Below, in pieces: positions 1 through 9,057 of a stretch of DNA of 40,909 bases. The notes under the pieces were generated by a model, which was not told the DNA's origin, searched no databases, and saw nothing but the letters and a program-made list of their open reading frames with translations. The position numbers and the translations under genes were made by a program. The number at the start of each line of letters is the position of its first letter. The first letter of the stretch is position 1. Source of the stretch: CAYFLR01 sp964343805 (GTDB taxonomy: Bacteria; Bdellovibrionota_B; Oligoflexia; CAYFLR01); NCBI GenBank assembly GCA_964343805.1, contig CAYFLR010000052.1, positions 1 through 40,909 on the forward strand, read 5' to 3'.

Positions 1-23
1 TAGATATTTAAGAAGGAAAGAAA

Positions 24-467
24 ATGAGACACTTGAAATCTGCAAATAGAAGATTTGGCAAGAGCACTGCCCATCGTAAAGCGATGATGAGAAATATGGT
101 TACCTCTTTAATTCAAAGTGAGAGGATTGTAACCACAGTGGAAAAAGCTAAAGAACTTAGAAAACTAGCTGATCGCATGATCACCTTAGGCAAGAAAAAC
201 ACTTTAGCATCTCGCAGACAAGCCTTGAGCGTTATATTTACCAAAGAAGCCGTTGATAAACTATTTAGTGAACTAGCTGTACGTTACAAAGATCGCCTTG
301 GTGGTTATACTCGCATTGTAAAGCTCGGCTGGAGACAAGGCGATAATGCTGATATGGCAGCTATTGAATACATTGGTAATACTTTCATTGATGATCGAAA
401 GAAAGTTATGGAAGAAAAGCGCATGAAAGCTGATGCGGAAGCACAAGAGAGCGCAAAAGAGAATTAA
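24..467 (+). CDS. rplQ: 50S ribosomal protein L17 (bL17)
   Basis: Large-subunit ribosomal protein L17. The 147-residue product opens with the family's typical N-terminus (MRHLKSANRRFGKSTAHR), followed by the conserved stretch around SLIQSERIVTT and KAKELRKLADRMITLG. A conserved GGYTRIVKLGWRQGD segment ends the core. The last ~20 residues are a charged Glu/Ala/Lys tail beyond the usual length of about 120-130 residues. AAGGAA at 13-18 is a good ribosome binding site for the ATG at 24. In most bacteria rplQ directly follows rpoA; the TAG at the first three bases of the window could be that gene's stop, but this cannot be verified here. Very sure of the identity. Confidence 0.98.
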   Translation: MRHLKSANRRFGKSTAHRKAMMRNMVTSLIQSERIVTTVEKAKELRKLADRMITLGKKNTLASRRQALSVIFTKEAVDKLFSELAVRYKDRLGGYTRIVKLGWRQGDNADMAAIEYIGNTFIDDRKKVMEEKRMKADAEAQESAKEN

Positions 468-470
468 GAG

Positions 471-833
471 TTGCTGCAAAAGTTACTTTTCCCCTTCATA
501 TTCATTCTTACTTCCCTTATCACAGGTTGTGAAAAGGGAATTCCAGTAAAATTATTTGATTCAAGCTCATGTGTCCCCATTAGAAATATTCATTTCAGAC
601 CTGCCTCATATACCCGGAAGCCAATTTGCGTCAAAGGCCTGGTCACCCATGTGGATAAAGAAGAAACTTATCTTGAGTTAAAAGACAAAACAGGTCTGGT
701 TATTTGTAATACCACAGAATTTATAAGAGAATTACCGGATATCAAAAATCAGAAAATTCAAGTGCTTGGCAAAGTGGTTACTGGTCCCATGGGGATCCCC
801 TATATCATGGTACAAAGACTTGAAAAACTATAA
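471..833 (+). CDS. Small lipoprotein with a probable OB-fold domain
   Basis: Product of 120 residues with a hydrophobic N-terminus ending in a lipobox (LITGC, Cys at residue 20), so it is probably a lipid-anchored envelope protein. The rest (residues ~38-120) alternates short beta-strand-like segments: a PICVKGLVTHVD strand, YLELKDKTGLVIC, then KIQVLGKVVTGPMGIPYI. This is the look of a single OB-fold of the tRNA-anti/BOF kind. No ATG is available near the start; TTG at 471 is the only reasonable start and follows the rplQ stop by three bases, so the gene is probably co-transcribed with rplQ. A weak AAGAGA at 456-461 could serve as ribosome binding site. The OB-fold call comes from pattern only; the ligand is unknown. 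Confidence 0.7.
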   Translation: MLQKLLFPFIFILTSLITGCEKGIPVKLFDSSSCVPIRNIHFRPASYTRKPICVKGLVTHVDKEETYLELKDKTGLVICNTTEFIRELPDIKNQKIQVLGKVVTGPMGIPYIMVQRLEKL

Positions 834-856
834 CCAATTCAAATAAAAATCAAAAA

Positions 857-3556
857 ATGAAACAAAAATTACACATACTAGATTTAAGTCATCTGGTTTA
901 CAGGGCGTATTATGCGCTTCCCTCCATGAATAACTCAAAAGGTCAGTCTGTTGGTGCTGTTGTAGGGGTTTTTAACATCCTATTTAAGTATATTCGGAAG
1001 CAAGAACCCCATTTGTTTATAGTTGCCTGTGATCATCCTCAAAAGTCCTTTAGGAATGATCTCTACGCTGAATATAAAGCCAATCGTATGAAATGTCCTG
1101 ATGATTTAAGTGAACAGTTTCCCTATGTGAAAGAACTACTGGATCTATTAGGAATCAAGCAAGTTGAAGTTCCAGGTTTTGAAGCTGATGATATTATCGC
1201 GACGGTTGTTGATCAATTTCAATCTACTCATGATTGTGTGATCTTAAGTAGTGACAAAGATTTAATGCAGCTAGTTAATGAAAATGTCTCTATGTATGAT
1301 TTAAAGAACGAGCTGGAAATAAGAGAAGAAGAGGTTGTTAAGAAGTTAGGAGTTAAGCCCAATCAGGTGATCGATTTTCTGGCCATTCAAGGGGACTCAT
1401 CCGACAATATACCAGGTGTTTTTGGAGTAGGTAAAAAAAGAGCCTCCACTCTTCTAGAAAGCTATGGCACTCTTGAAGGGATATATGAAAATATTGCTGA
1501 ATTAAAAGGAAAATTAAAAGAAAACCTAGAGAAAGAAAAGGACAAAGCTCTTTTAAGTCGTACCCTGGTTGTATTAGATAAGAATGTTCCTTTCGAATGT
1601 TCCGATCAAGAATTAGAGCTGGATTTATCCCTCACTCCTCAACTTATTCAAAAATTAGAAGATTTAGAAACACCTCGGTTGAAAAATAGGTTTGTTCAAT
1701 CTCTACCTCCTTCCAATGAAGCCCCATTTCCGAGTGACTTCGAGGAAAACCGTCCCACTGTCAGTGACAGAGAATCGATTACCATAAGTGAAAATAAAAT
1801 TGAAAACGGGAGTGATCTAGATTGCTTTATTGAAGCAAGTAAAAATGTGGAAGGGTTTTATTTTTCAATGACAGTAGAAGGTGCAGATCCTGCGAATAGT
1901 AAGATTACCACCTGTTCTGTATTATTTTCCGATAAAACTTTCTTTACCTGTAATTTTTCCTTGGTCAATAAGAGACTAGGAGGAAAGTTTAAGAAGGAAC
2001 TGATCAAATTGTTGAAAAACGAAAACCTATATAAGGTTGGATTTGATTTGAAGTCTTCTTTGTGGGCCTTAGGTATAAAATCAGAGAAACTGGAGGAACA
2101 ACTTACCACTCCATTTCATGATATTAAGTTAATGGCCCATCTATTAGATCCGGATAGGAAAAAGGATGATTTGGAGCTGCTGACAAAGATTTATGCGGAT
2201 CATTTTCAGTTCTCTTATCAAAAACCGGACACCAGTGGGCAGATGGAATTATTTCCAGATCTACCTGCTGTAGACTATAGCTCTTGGCAAATTTGTCAGC
2301 TGTTTCCTATACTAAAGCAAGAATTAGTTAATCAAGAACTTTGGAATATTTACAGCAAAATAGAGCTGCCATTAACTTTAGTGCTCTATGTCATGGAGTC
2401 AAAGGGAATCGTTGTTGATCTTGATGAGTTAAAGGAATATTCGGTTTACCTGAAGAGTGTAAAAGAGCAACTTTCATCAAGAATCTACCAACTAGCAGGT
2501 GAAGAGTTTAATATCCAATCCCCTAAACAGCTGAGTAAAATTCTATTTGAAAAATTAGAGCTGCCTCCCGTCAAAAAAACAAAGACAGGTTACTCAACTG
2601 ATACGGATGTTTTAAATAAATTGGCATCTAAACATGATCTGCCAGCTGAGATAATCCGATTTCGTTTTATAGATAAGCTTAAATCTACCTATGTTGACCC
2701 ACTACAGAAATTTATTCATCCTGTAACTAAGAGGATACATACTACATTCAACCAAATTGGAACAGGAACTGGACGTTTAAGCAGTTTAAAACCAAATTTA
2801 CAAAATATACCCATTCGTTCAGCCGAGGGGCAAAGAGTCAGAAATTGTTTTGTTGCTAAAAAGGACAGCCTAATCATTGCTGCCGACTATTCACAAATTG
2901 AACTCAGAGTATTAGCTCATTGTACTAAGGATGAGGGAATGCAAGACGCCTTTTCCTGTAATAAAGACATTCATCGTTGGACTGCTGCTCAAGTTAATGG
3001 CGTTTCTGAAGAGGCTGTTACTTCAGAAATGCGAAGACAAGCTAAGGCAATAAACTTTGGAATTATATATGGTCAGACTCCTTTTGGCTTGTCAGAAGAG
3101 ATTGGTATTTCCCGGAAAGAAGCCGCTAACTTTATTGAGCAGTACTTTGAACAGTTCGGTAGTATTAAAGGTTTTGTGAATGAATCTATTGAAAAGGCCA
3201 GAGAGTGTGGGTTTTCTACCACATTAATGGGTAGAAAGCGTTTTATTAAAGGGCTTGATAGTCAAAATAAGCTTCAAAGGTCTAATGCGGAGAGGATGGT
3301 GGTTAATTCAGCAATTCAAGGAACTGCTGCAGAAATCATTAAGCTCGCCATGATCAAAATAGATAGTCTTTTGGAATCCTATAGAAGTTCAATGATACTT
3401 CAGATTCATGATGAGCTGGTTTTTGAAGTAAGTAGATCTGAAATAGATCAAGTTTCTCTAATGGTTAAAGACGCAATGGAGTCCGCTTACCCTTTAAATG
3501 TACCTCTTACAGTGAATATTGAATCGGGTAACACTTGGCTGGAAGCCCATTCTTAA
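857..3556 (+). CDS. polA: DNA polymerase I
   Basis: Repair and Okazaki-fragment-maturation polymerase, 899 residues (family ~870-930). The 5'-3' nuclease domain (residues ~1-285) keeps GFEADDIIATV, SSDKDLMQLV and GDSSDNIPGVFGVGKKRA. The polymerase domain (~520-899) has motif A DYSQIELRVLAH (Asp677), the O-helix RRQAKAINFGIIYG (from Arg726) and motif C QIHDELVFEV (Asp852). The middle 3'-5' exonuclease-like domain has lost its metal ligands: the usual FDTET motif reads FSMTV (Ser337), and the NLKYD motif reads DLKSS. Proofreading is therefore probably absent, as in Taq and Bacillus Pol I. The leader before ATG 857 is A-rich with no clear Shine-Dalgarno; the gene follows the lipoprotein gene by 23 bases. 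Confidence 0.97.
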   Translation: MKQKLHILDLSHLVYRAYYALPSMNNSKGQSVGAVVGVFNILFKYIRKQEPHLFIVACDHPQKSFRNDLYAEYKANRMKCPDDLSEQFPYVKELLDLLGIKQVEVPGFEADDIIATVVDQFQSTHDCVILSSDKDLMQLVNENVSMYDLKNELEIREEEVVKKLGVKPNQVIDFLAIQGDSSDNIPGVFGVGKKRASTLLESYGTLEGIYENIAELKGKLKENLEKEKDKALLSRTLVVLDKNVPFECSDQELELDLSLTPQLIQKLEDLETPRLKNRFVQSLPPSNEAPFPSDFEENRPTVSDRESITISENKIENGSDLDCFIEASKNVEGFYFSMTVEGADPANSKITTCSVLFSDKTFFTCNFSLVNKRLGGKFKKELIKLLKNENLYKVGFDLKSSLWALGIKSEKLEEQLTTPFHDIKLMAHLLDPDRKKDDLELLTKIYADHFQFSYQKPDTSGQMELFPDLPAVDYSSWQICQLFPILKQELVNQELWNIYSKIELPLTLVLYVMESKGIVVDLDELKEYSVYLKSVKEQLSSRIYQLAGEEFNIQSPKQLSKILFEKLELPPVKKTKTGYSTDTDVLNKLASKHDLPAEIIRFRFIDKLKSTYVDPLQKFIHPVTKRIHTTFNQIGTGTGRLSSLKPNLQNIPIRSAEGQRVRNCFVAKKDSLIIAADYSQIELRVLAHCTKDEGMQDAFSCNKDIHRWTAAQVNGVSEEAVTSEMRRQAKAINFGIIYGQTPFGLSEEIGISRKEAANFIEQYFEQFGSIKGFVNESIEKARECGFSTTLMGRKRFIKGLDSQNKLQRSNAERMVVNSAIQGTAAEIIKLAMIKIDSLLESYRSSMILQIHDELVFEVSRSEIDQVSLMVKDAMESAYPLNVPLTVNIESGNTWLEAHS

Positions 3557-3652
3557 TATTTTTATCTATTTTATTAATCAAATCAAAGAGAGTTTTTTTC
3601 ACCTAAAACAATTTTTTTAAGCCAAATAACAGTATTTCCTAAAGAAATCGGT

Positions 3653-3658
3653 TATAAT
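3653..3658 (+). promoter_or_regulatory. Candidate -10 box upstream of the FapA-like gene
   Basis: A perfect TATAAT lies in the polA-fapA-like intergenic region. No good -35 hexamer is found 16-18 bases upstream, so this is only a candidate. If used, transcription would start near 3665 and the leader RNA would contain the hairpin at 3693-3757. Confidence 0.35.
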
Positions 3659-3692
3659 TCCGAGATGAGGGCAAGAGCGCTTTGTTTTTTAT

Positions 3693-3757
3693 CCTGTATC
3701 CTCAGAACTTTTTGATTGGCACCAGCCTTTCAAAAAGTTCTGAGGATACAGGTTTTT
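3693..3757 (+). terminator. Perfect 23-bp stem-loop with T-run: terminator or leader attenuator
   Basis: Left arm 3693-3715 (CCTGTATCCTCAGAAC followed by TTTTTGA) is the exact reverse complement of right arm 3730-3752. Inside the loop a further GGC/GCC pair (3718-3720 with 3725-3727) closes an ACCA tetraloop. TTTTTATA follows at 3753, as in a rho-independent terminator reading rightward. It lies 137 bases past polA but only 25 bases before the FapA-like start, and downstream of a candidate -10, so it could be an attenuator in that gene's leader rather than a simple polA terminator. The right arm recurs with one mismatch at 12123-12143. Confidence 0.75.
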
Positions 3758-3781
3758 ATAGGAAGATGATTTAGGCTAAAT

Positions 3782-6271
3782 ATGGGTTATCGTAGTCGAA
3801 AAGCTGAAGAGGAGCTTAAAAACACCATTGGGTTAGTTTTTGATAATCGCCTTCGTGTGTTTAAATTGAATCGCCTTATTATCAAGGACAAAGAGGCCGC
3901 CGACGAGACAAGAAAAGAGCTGTTAGGCAAAATACATGGAAAGTGCAAAGCTCTTAAAAAAAGTGGAGAGGCGGTAGAATATGTCGTATTTGAAGATTTA
4001 ATACGCTATGTTTTTCACTATGCTAAGAAGATTGGTTCCGTTTCAGTGCCAGTTGTTCTTGCTCGCGGGGTGTTAAAAGGACAGCATGGTCTGGTTTTGG
4101 ATCATGATTTAAAAGAGACCTATTATGTTTCCAGAGTTACCTCCGATAAAAGGTTGACTCCCAATGAATTCATGGATTCCCTTAAGGCGGAATTAAGACT
4201 TCACATAGAACAGATGAGAAAGCTGTATCCTTTTGGTAATATCAGTTTTCTACCAGATAAAGTGATGGACTTTTTGCGGAGAGCGCGATTTAATCCTAGC
4301 AAAATTAAGAAAATGCCCTTTGCTAAAGTACAGTTTGATCTTCATAACCCAGTGCTGCATATGGATGGCGAAGTGAAGTTTGAAGAAGATTTCCTCGTAA
4401 AAGTTCAATCCGAAAGTTCTCATTTTCTAGACGAGAAGAAGAAAGCCCATGATCTCGCTAAAAAGCCAAAGCAAGAAAAGGTAGTTAAGAAGAAAAAGAG
4501 TCTTGTTAATAAAGAGATTATCGGAGCTTATGAGCTGCGTTTTGATAAAGATCTCTTTGAGGTTAACGTTCTTATCAAGAACTTAAAACCTTTCATTGAA
4601 CAGAAAAATGTTTCAGATTTAATCACAAAGATTAAGGAAAAGGGAAAAGAGTTAGTAGACAATGGTGAGGGTGGAAACTATCGAATGCAGCCACGAGAAA
4701 TCTTGGAACAGATAGAAGAGGCTATCGGAAGAAATGATATAGAGGTACAGATTTTAGGATTAAAAGGGGAAGAGAACGAAGAGGGTGTAATAAAGCTGAG
4801 CTTATCAACCGACAAGATGGTGCTTTATCTAACTGATTTAGTTCAGGCTAAAGGCTCCATTCCCAAAATTGGATTCGAAAATGTATTAGCACAGTTAACG
4901 GAGATGTCAATTGTTGAGGGATTACCACAAGCAGAGGTCAATGTAAAAGCTGCGTTTGAAATGGTTAATAATGGCCAGAAACTACCCCCAGATTATATTG
5001 TGTGTCGGGGAGTTAAGCCGGTTCATGGAGAAGATGCCTCATTAGATCATATTTATAAGAAAGCTAAAAATAAAATGGTCAAGCGGGAAGATGGAACGGT
5101 AGATATGAGGGCCCGGCAGCATTCTAATTTAGTTCGTAAGGGTCATGCTTTTCTACGAGTTATAGAGGCCACCAAAGGAGTTCCAGGTACAAATCTACTA
5201 GGGGAGACCATTCCTGCAAATGATGGTAAGCAGGTCGAAGTGCAAGCTGGTGAAGGAGTCATCTTTAGTGCTGATCGGAATATGTTTATTTCTAGATTTG
5301 ATGGAATACCTGTTATAGAGGGGGGCACCGTCACTATTAACCAAGCTTATGTGGTAGAAGGTGACCTCAATTTTAAAACTGGAGATATTAATTTTGATGG
5401 AAATTTAGTTGTTACAGGTAATGTTGATAGTGGTGCCACAGCAGAAGCTTCAGGTGATGTGCAAGTTAATGGTTTTGTGCAAAATGGAACGGTTTTGGCG
5501 GGCGGTAGAGTTATTGTAGACAATGGTATTGTTACCGGTAAAACAGGGCGAATAAGGGCTGGAATGGGGGTTCAAGCTGGATTTATTGAGAATTCTACAG
5601 TTAGAACTCCTGGTGATATTGTAGTTATGGAATCTGTTATTAACAGTCATTTACAGTGTGGTGGAATTGCTCGTTGTGAAGAGGGAAAGGGAATTGTAAG
5701 AGGTGGAATTATTGAATGCAGAGCTTTAGAGTGTGAGAATCTAGGTATACACGATGGGAATACCACTGAGATTCATGCGGGTATTGATTTTTCCTATGAG
5801 TCAGAATTAAAAGATATAACTGCCATGTTAGAAGATCTGGAAAATAATTATGGTGAGATCCGTAAAGAGATAAAAACAGTAAAATATGATAAATCTATTA
5901 AAATTGGCTCTCAAGACAAAGAAGAAAAGTTAGAAGAATTGAAAAGAAAGCAGGAAGCTGTTGAGGCTCAGTTAAATGTTATGAAGGCAAAGTTGGATAC
6001 AGCAAAGGAGAATAAACCTGTTTTACAGCCGGGGTATGTAAAAGTTAATGGAGAGTTGTCTAATAATGTTATAATGAAAATAAATACAAAGCCGGTTCCG
6101 GTTGCAAAAGCCTTGATTGGTGTAGTGTTTAAGTATAAAGAGAATGTGAAGAAGGTTGAAATGATTTCTGTTGATGAATCAACCCAAATGGATATAGCGG
6201 CACCTGCAGGTGAAGGTGAAGGCGCTGAGGGAGCCGCTGAAGCTCCTGCTGAAGGCGAGAGCGGCGAATAG
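3782..6271 (+). CDS. FapA/DUF342 family polymer-like beta-helix protein
   Basis: Cytoplasmic protein of 829 residues with no signal peptide. Residues ~400-515 match the FapA N-terminal domain (VRKGHAFLRVI, GVPGTNLLGETIPA, GEGVIFSADRNMFISRFDG). Residues ~527-670 form the right-handed beta-helix of short Gly/Val/Asn repeats (GNLVVTGNVDSGATAEASG, NGFVQNGTVLAGG, NSTVRTPGDIVVMESVI). A coiled coil follows (~675-745), then a short C-terminal domain and a Glu/Gly/Ala tail. The first ~220 residues are an extra domain I do not recognise, joined by a Lys-rich linker (~219-245). FapA proteins in Vibrio are linked to polar flagellum placement, but many DUF342 proteins have no known role. No flagellar genes flank it. 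Start ATG 3782 has only a partial AGG upstream; an upstream ATG at 3766 is closed by TAG. Confidence 0.85.
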   Translation: MGYRSRKAEEELKNTIGLVFDNRLRVFKLNRLIIKDKEAADETRKELLGKIHGKCKALKKSGEAVEYVVFEDLIRYVFHYAKKIGSVSVPVVLARGVLKGQHGLVLDHDLKETYYVSRVTSDKRLTPNEFMDSLKAELRLHIEQMRKLYPFGNISFLPDKVMDFLRRARFNPSKIKKMPFAKVQFDLHNPVLHMDGEVKFEEDFLVKVQSESSHFLDEKKKAHDLAKKPKQEKVVKKKKSLVNKEIIGAYELRFDKDLFEVNVLIKNLKPFIEQKNVSDLITKIKEKGKELVDNGEGGNYRMQPREILEQIEEAIGRNDIEVQILGLKGEENEEGVIKLSLSTDKMVLYLTDLVQAKGSIPKIGFENVLAQLTEMSIVEGLPQAEVNVKAAFEMVNNGQKLPPDYIVCRGVKPVHGEDASLDHIYKKAKNKMVKREDGTVDMRARQHSNLVRKGHAFLRVIEATKGVPGTNLLGETIPANDGKQVEVQAGEGVIFSADRNMFISRFDGIPVIEGGTVTINQAYVVEGDLNFKTGDINFDGNLVVTGNVDSGATAEASGDVQVNGFVQNGTVLAGGRVIVDNGIVTGKTGRIRAGMGVQAGFIENSTVRTPGDIVVMESVINSHLQCGGIARCEEGKGIVRGGIIECRALECENLGIHDGNTTEIHAGIDFSYESELKDITAMLEDLENNYGEIRKEIKTVKYDKSIKIGSQDKEEKLEELKRKQEAVEAQLNVMKAKLDTAKENKPVLQPGYVKVNGELSNNVIMKINTKPVPVAKALIGVVFKYKENVKKVEMISVDESTQMDIAAPAGEGEGAEGAAEAPAEGESGE

Positions 6272-6310
6272 TTTAATCATTGTATAAGCGAATTGTTAAG
6301 AGGTGGGGGA

Positions 6311-7108
6311 ATGAAATTCTGCTTGGTTTTATTATTAGGATTAACGCTTACCGGCTGTTTTTCTGCCCGTAAAGAAGCGGCATTAAAAGAGCAGATTTGG
6401 AAGTTAAGAAATCGAGTTTCTCATTTAGAGCAGAAATTTCAAAAACGTGAAAGTAAATTATCCTACCTTGAAAAGGCATCTACAGAAGCCCGGACTTTAT
6501 TAAATAGTGCCAGATCTAATCTCCAAGTTTCAAGATCCTCTGTGGAGTATATGAAGGGGGAAATGGAAGAGGTAAGGATTAAATTAGATAGAGATATTGA
6601 TGTGCGGTTAAGGCAGATTGAAAAAGAGCTAACCGATTTAAATAACTTGGTCTCTTCGGGACGAGTAGCTTCAGCCCCAACTCCTAAACCGAAAAAAATA
6701 CCCGTTGCTAAAAAGAAGAGCGAGCCGCCTCAAGTCACCTACAAAAAGGCTCGGGCTGAGTTTCAAAGAAAAAACTATAAGAGGGTAGTTCAACTTTTAT
6801 ATGACTTTGATAAAAAGCATAGTTCATTCAGGTCTATGGATGAGATTCTGTATTTAAAAGCAGAAAGTCATTATCGTTTAAAGGATTATCGCTCTGCAGC
6901 ACTCAGTTTTAATCAAGTTCTTGAAAAGTTCACCAAAAGTGTTTTTGCACCGGTTTCTCAAATGAGAATGGGTGATTGTTACAGGATCCTTGGTGATAAA
7001 AATATGGCTAAAATTTACTTCAGTGAATTTCTGAAAAAGTACAGCCGTTCTAAATATCGCGGAGAGGTTCAAAAGAAACTTTCCCGATTGACAAAAAAGA
7101 AGAAATAA
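6311..7108 (+). CDS. CpoB/YbgF-like lipoprotein with coiled coil and TPR repeats
   Basis: Envelope lipoprotein of 265 residues. The signal peptide ends in a clean lipobox (LTLTGC, Cys16). Residues ~22-115 are a heptad-rich coiled coil (KEQIWKLRNRVSHLEQKF onwards), then a Pro/Lys linker. The C-terminal ~115 residues hold TPR-like repeats (KARAEFQRKNYKRVVQLLYDF, LKAESHYRLKDYRSAALSF, MGDCYRILGDKNMAKIYF). Coiled coil plus C-terminal TPR is the plan of CpoB/YbgF, which works with Tol-Pal and peptidoglycan synthesis, but no tol genes are in the window and CpoB is normally soluble rather than lipidated. ATG 6311 was chosen over the upstream in-frame TTG 6293 because AGGTGGGG sits just before it and the signal peptide starts there. 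Confidence 0.75.
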   Translation: MKFCLVLLLGLTLTGCFSARKEAALKEQIWKLRNRVSHLEQKFQKRESKLSYLEKASTEARTLLNSARSNLQVSRSSVEYMKGEMEEVRIKLDRDIDVRLRQIEKELTDLNNLVSSGRVASAPTPKPKKIPVAKKKSEPPQVTYKKARAEFQRKNYKRVVQLLYDFDKKHSSFRSMDEILYLKAESHYRLKDYRSAALSFNQVLEKFTKSVFAPVSQMRMGDCYRILGDKNMAKIYFSEFLKKYSRSKYRGEVQKKLSRLTKKKK

Positions 7109-7139
7109 CTCTCCATTCATCATTAAGTGATTTAATCTT

Positions 7140-8168
7140 ATGAAAATTATAGGAATTGAAACATCCTGCGATGAGACTGCTGTGAGTGTTTTGGACTCCG
7201 AGCGAGGAATCCTTTCCAATGTAGTATCATCTCAGATCAAAGATCATAAAAACTTCGGGGGTGTCATACCCGAGTTGGCTGCTCGTAAACATATGGTTAA
7301 TCTGCCCATCGTATATGAAAAAGCATTAACTCAGGCTAAGGTTGATTCAAAAGATATCGATGTGGTCGCAGTAACTAAAGTGCCTGGATTAATCGGGGCG
7401 CTTTTAGTCGGAGTTAATTTTGCAAAAGGAATAGCTTATTCTCTAAATAAGCCTATTGTTCCTGTCAATCACCTTAACGCTCATGTTTTTTCGGTTTTTC
7501 TTAATGAAGAGACCTCGAAAGACCTAAAGTTTCCCTTTTTATCTCTCGTTGTTTCAGGCGGGCACACGAACCTCTATGTGGTAGAAGACTATCATAGATT
7601 AAAGCTATATGGTCAAACGCTAGATGATGCTGTGGGCGAGGCATTTGATAAGGTTGCCAAACTATTTGATTTAGGCTATCCCGGTGGCCCCATTGTGGAG
7701 AAACTTGCCAGAGGGGCTAATCCTAAGACTTTTAATATTCCCAAGATCATGAAAGGAAATAGTGGGCGGAATTTTAGCTTTAGTGGACTTAAGACGGCAA
7801 TTATCTATTTAAAAAGAAACTTAAAAAGGGATCTTAACGAAACAGAGATCAAAGATTTATGTGCAGGGTTTCAAGCTTCAGCAACAGAACTTTTAATAAG
7901 AAGGTCTCTAGAAGCTGCTAATGAAACAGGTATAAAGCAGATCACGGTGGTGGGTGGTGTATCTTGTAATGGGTATTTAAGGTCTCAATTTAAAGAAGTA
8001 GCTGATAAAAATGATCTTTCGGTCTTTTTTCCAGATCCCATCAATAGCACTGATAATGCAGCCATGGTAGCCTATCTTGGTGAAAAGCTCTTTCAAAAAA
8101 ACCCTGATTCCTTCAACAATTATAGCTTTGAGGCAGTCTCTACCAATAGAGCAGGAGAAGGCTATTAA
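7140..8168 (+). CDS. tsaD: tRNA N6-threonylcarbamoyladenosine transferase TsaD
   Basis: Transfers the threonylcarbamoyl group to A37 of ANN-decoding tRNAs, acting with TsaB and TsaE (neither is in the window). The 342-residue product matches the family length. Visible signatures are the N-terminal GIETSCDETAVSVL, GGVIPELAARKH, the metal-binding HLNAH motif, the nucleotide-binding SGGHTNLYVV, and the C-terminal NSTDNAAMVAYLG. The gene starts 31 bases after the CpoB-like gene and is followed after 25 bases by rsmA, so these RNA-modification genes are probably co-transcribed. Confidence 0.98.
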   Translation: MKIIGIETSCDETAVSVLDSERGILSNVVSSQIKDHKNFGGVIPELAARKHMVNLPIVYEKALTQAKVDSKDIDVVAVTKVPGLIGALLVGVNFAKGIAYSLNKPIVPVNHLNAHVFSVFLNEETSKDLKFPFLSLVVSGGHTNLYVVEDYHRLKLYGQTLDDAVGEAFDKVAKLFDLGYPGGPIVEKLARGANPKTFNIPKIMKGNSGRNFSFSGLKTAIIYLKRNLKRDLNETEIKDLCAGFQASATELLIRRSLEAANETGIKQITVVGGVSCNGYLRSQFKEVADKNDLSVFFPDPINSTDNAAMVAYLGEKLFQKNPDSFNNYSFEAVSTNRAGEGY

Positions 8169-8193
8169 GGACCAACACTATTATAAACAGGTC

Positions 8194-9033
8194 ATGAAAA
8201 AAGCGCAGGTGAGACCAAAGAAGTCACTTGGTCAGAACTTTCTCACCTCTCATTCGGTTATTGGCAAAATGGTCAGTCGATTTGATTTAAAACCCGGTGA
8301 ATGGGTTTTAGAAATAGGGCCCGGTCTCGGATTTTTAACCGAGGATCTCTTGGAGCTCGGAGTCAAAGTATTAGCCATTGAATATGACTCTGCCTTGGCT
8401 AAATTCTTACCGGAAAGGTTTGCCAATTATGGTCAGAATTTTCAACTAATACATGGAGATGTGTTAAAGGTGGATTTGAACGAGGCAATTCAATCAATAC
8501 AGATAGATGATCCTATCAAAGTTGTGGGAAACCTCCCTTACAATATTGCCACTACAATTATAGTTAAGTTATTAGAGCACAAACAGCTGTTTTCCGATAT
8601 ATGGGCTATGACTCAGAAAGAGGTTGCTGATCGTATTGTTTCTGCAGAGGGCTCAAAAAGTTATGGGCGTCTTTCTATAGTTTGTGGTCTTCATGCCCAT
8701 TGTAAGAAATCCTTTGATATAAAAAACACCAGTTTTTCTCCTCCTCCTAAAGTGACCTCCAGTGTTGTTCGCCTCACTCCGAATGAGTTTGCCTTTAATT
8801 CCCCTCTGCTTGCTGAGTGCTTTGACCAGATAGTCAGGGCTGGATTTCAACAACGAAGAAAAACATTGAAAAATGCTTTGAAGAAGCTATTTAAAGATAA
8901 TGACGAAATTAATCAGTATATTAATAGATATTTACCAAGTAAAATAGACCTACAGTGGCGAGCAGAAAAGTTGAGTGTTTCTAAGTTCTTGTCTTTAGCT
9001 GAATCCATTTTAGCTTTCCAACAGAGAAGCTAG
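8194..9033 (+). CDS. rsmA: 16S rRNA dimethyladenosine transferase RsmA (KsgA)
   Basis: SAM-dependent enzyme that dimethylates two adjacent adenosines near the 3' end of 16S rRNA. The 279-residue product starts with the family motif KKSLGQNFLTS, has the SAM-binding VLEIGPGLGFLTEDLLE, the catalytic NLPYNIATTI (the NxPY motif), and a C-terminal QQRRKTLKNALKK. The reading frame is open further upstream inside tsaD, but ATG 8194 is chosen because it starts right before the conserved N-terminus and avoids a large overlap; CAGG at 8188-8191 is a weak ribosome binding site. Confidence 0.97.
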   Translation: MKKAQVRPKKSLGQNFLTSHSVIGKMVSRFDLKPGEWVLEIGPGLGFLTEDLLELGVKVLAIEYDSALAKFLPERFANYGQNFQLIHGDVLKVDLNEAIQSIQIDDPIKVVGNLPYNIATTIIVKLLEHKQLFSDIWAMTQKEVADRIVSAEGSKSYGRLSIVCGLHAHCKKSFDIKNTSFSPPPKVTSSVVRLTPNEFAFNSPLLAECFDQIVRAGFQQRRKTLKNALKKLFKDNDEINQYINRYLPSKIDLQWRAEKLSVSKFLSLAESILAFQQRS

Positions 9034-9057
9034 ATTGGGTGAGCTAGGAGAGAAAAT

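Noticed and set aside
3693..3757. Hairpin as a miniature transposon
   Set aside because: Only about 60 bases, no target-site duplication seen, no transposase nearby; the second site has only one arm.
6878..7219. Antisense open frame of 113 codons
   Set aside because: Overlaps the clear TPR lipoprotein and tsaD coding sequences; no ribosome binding site or recognisable motif.
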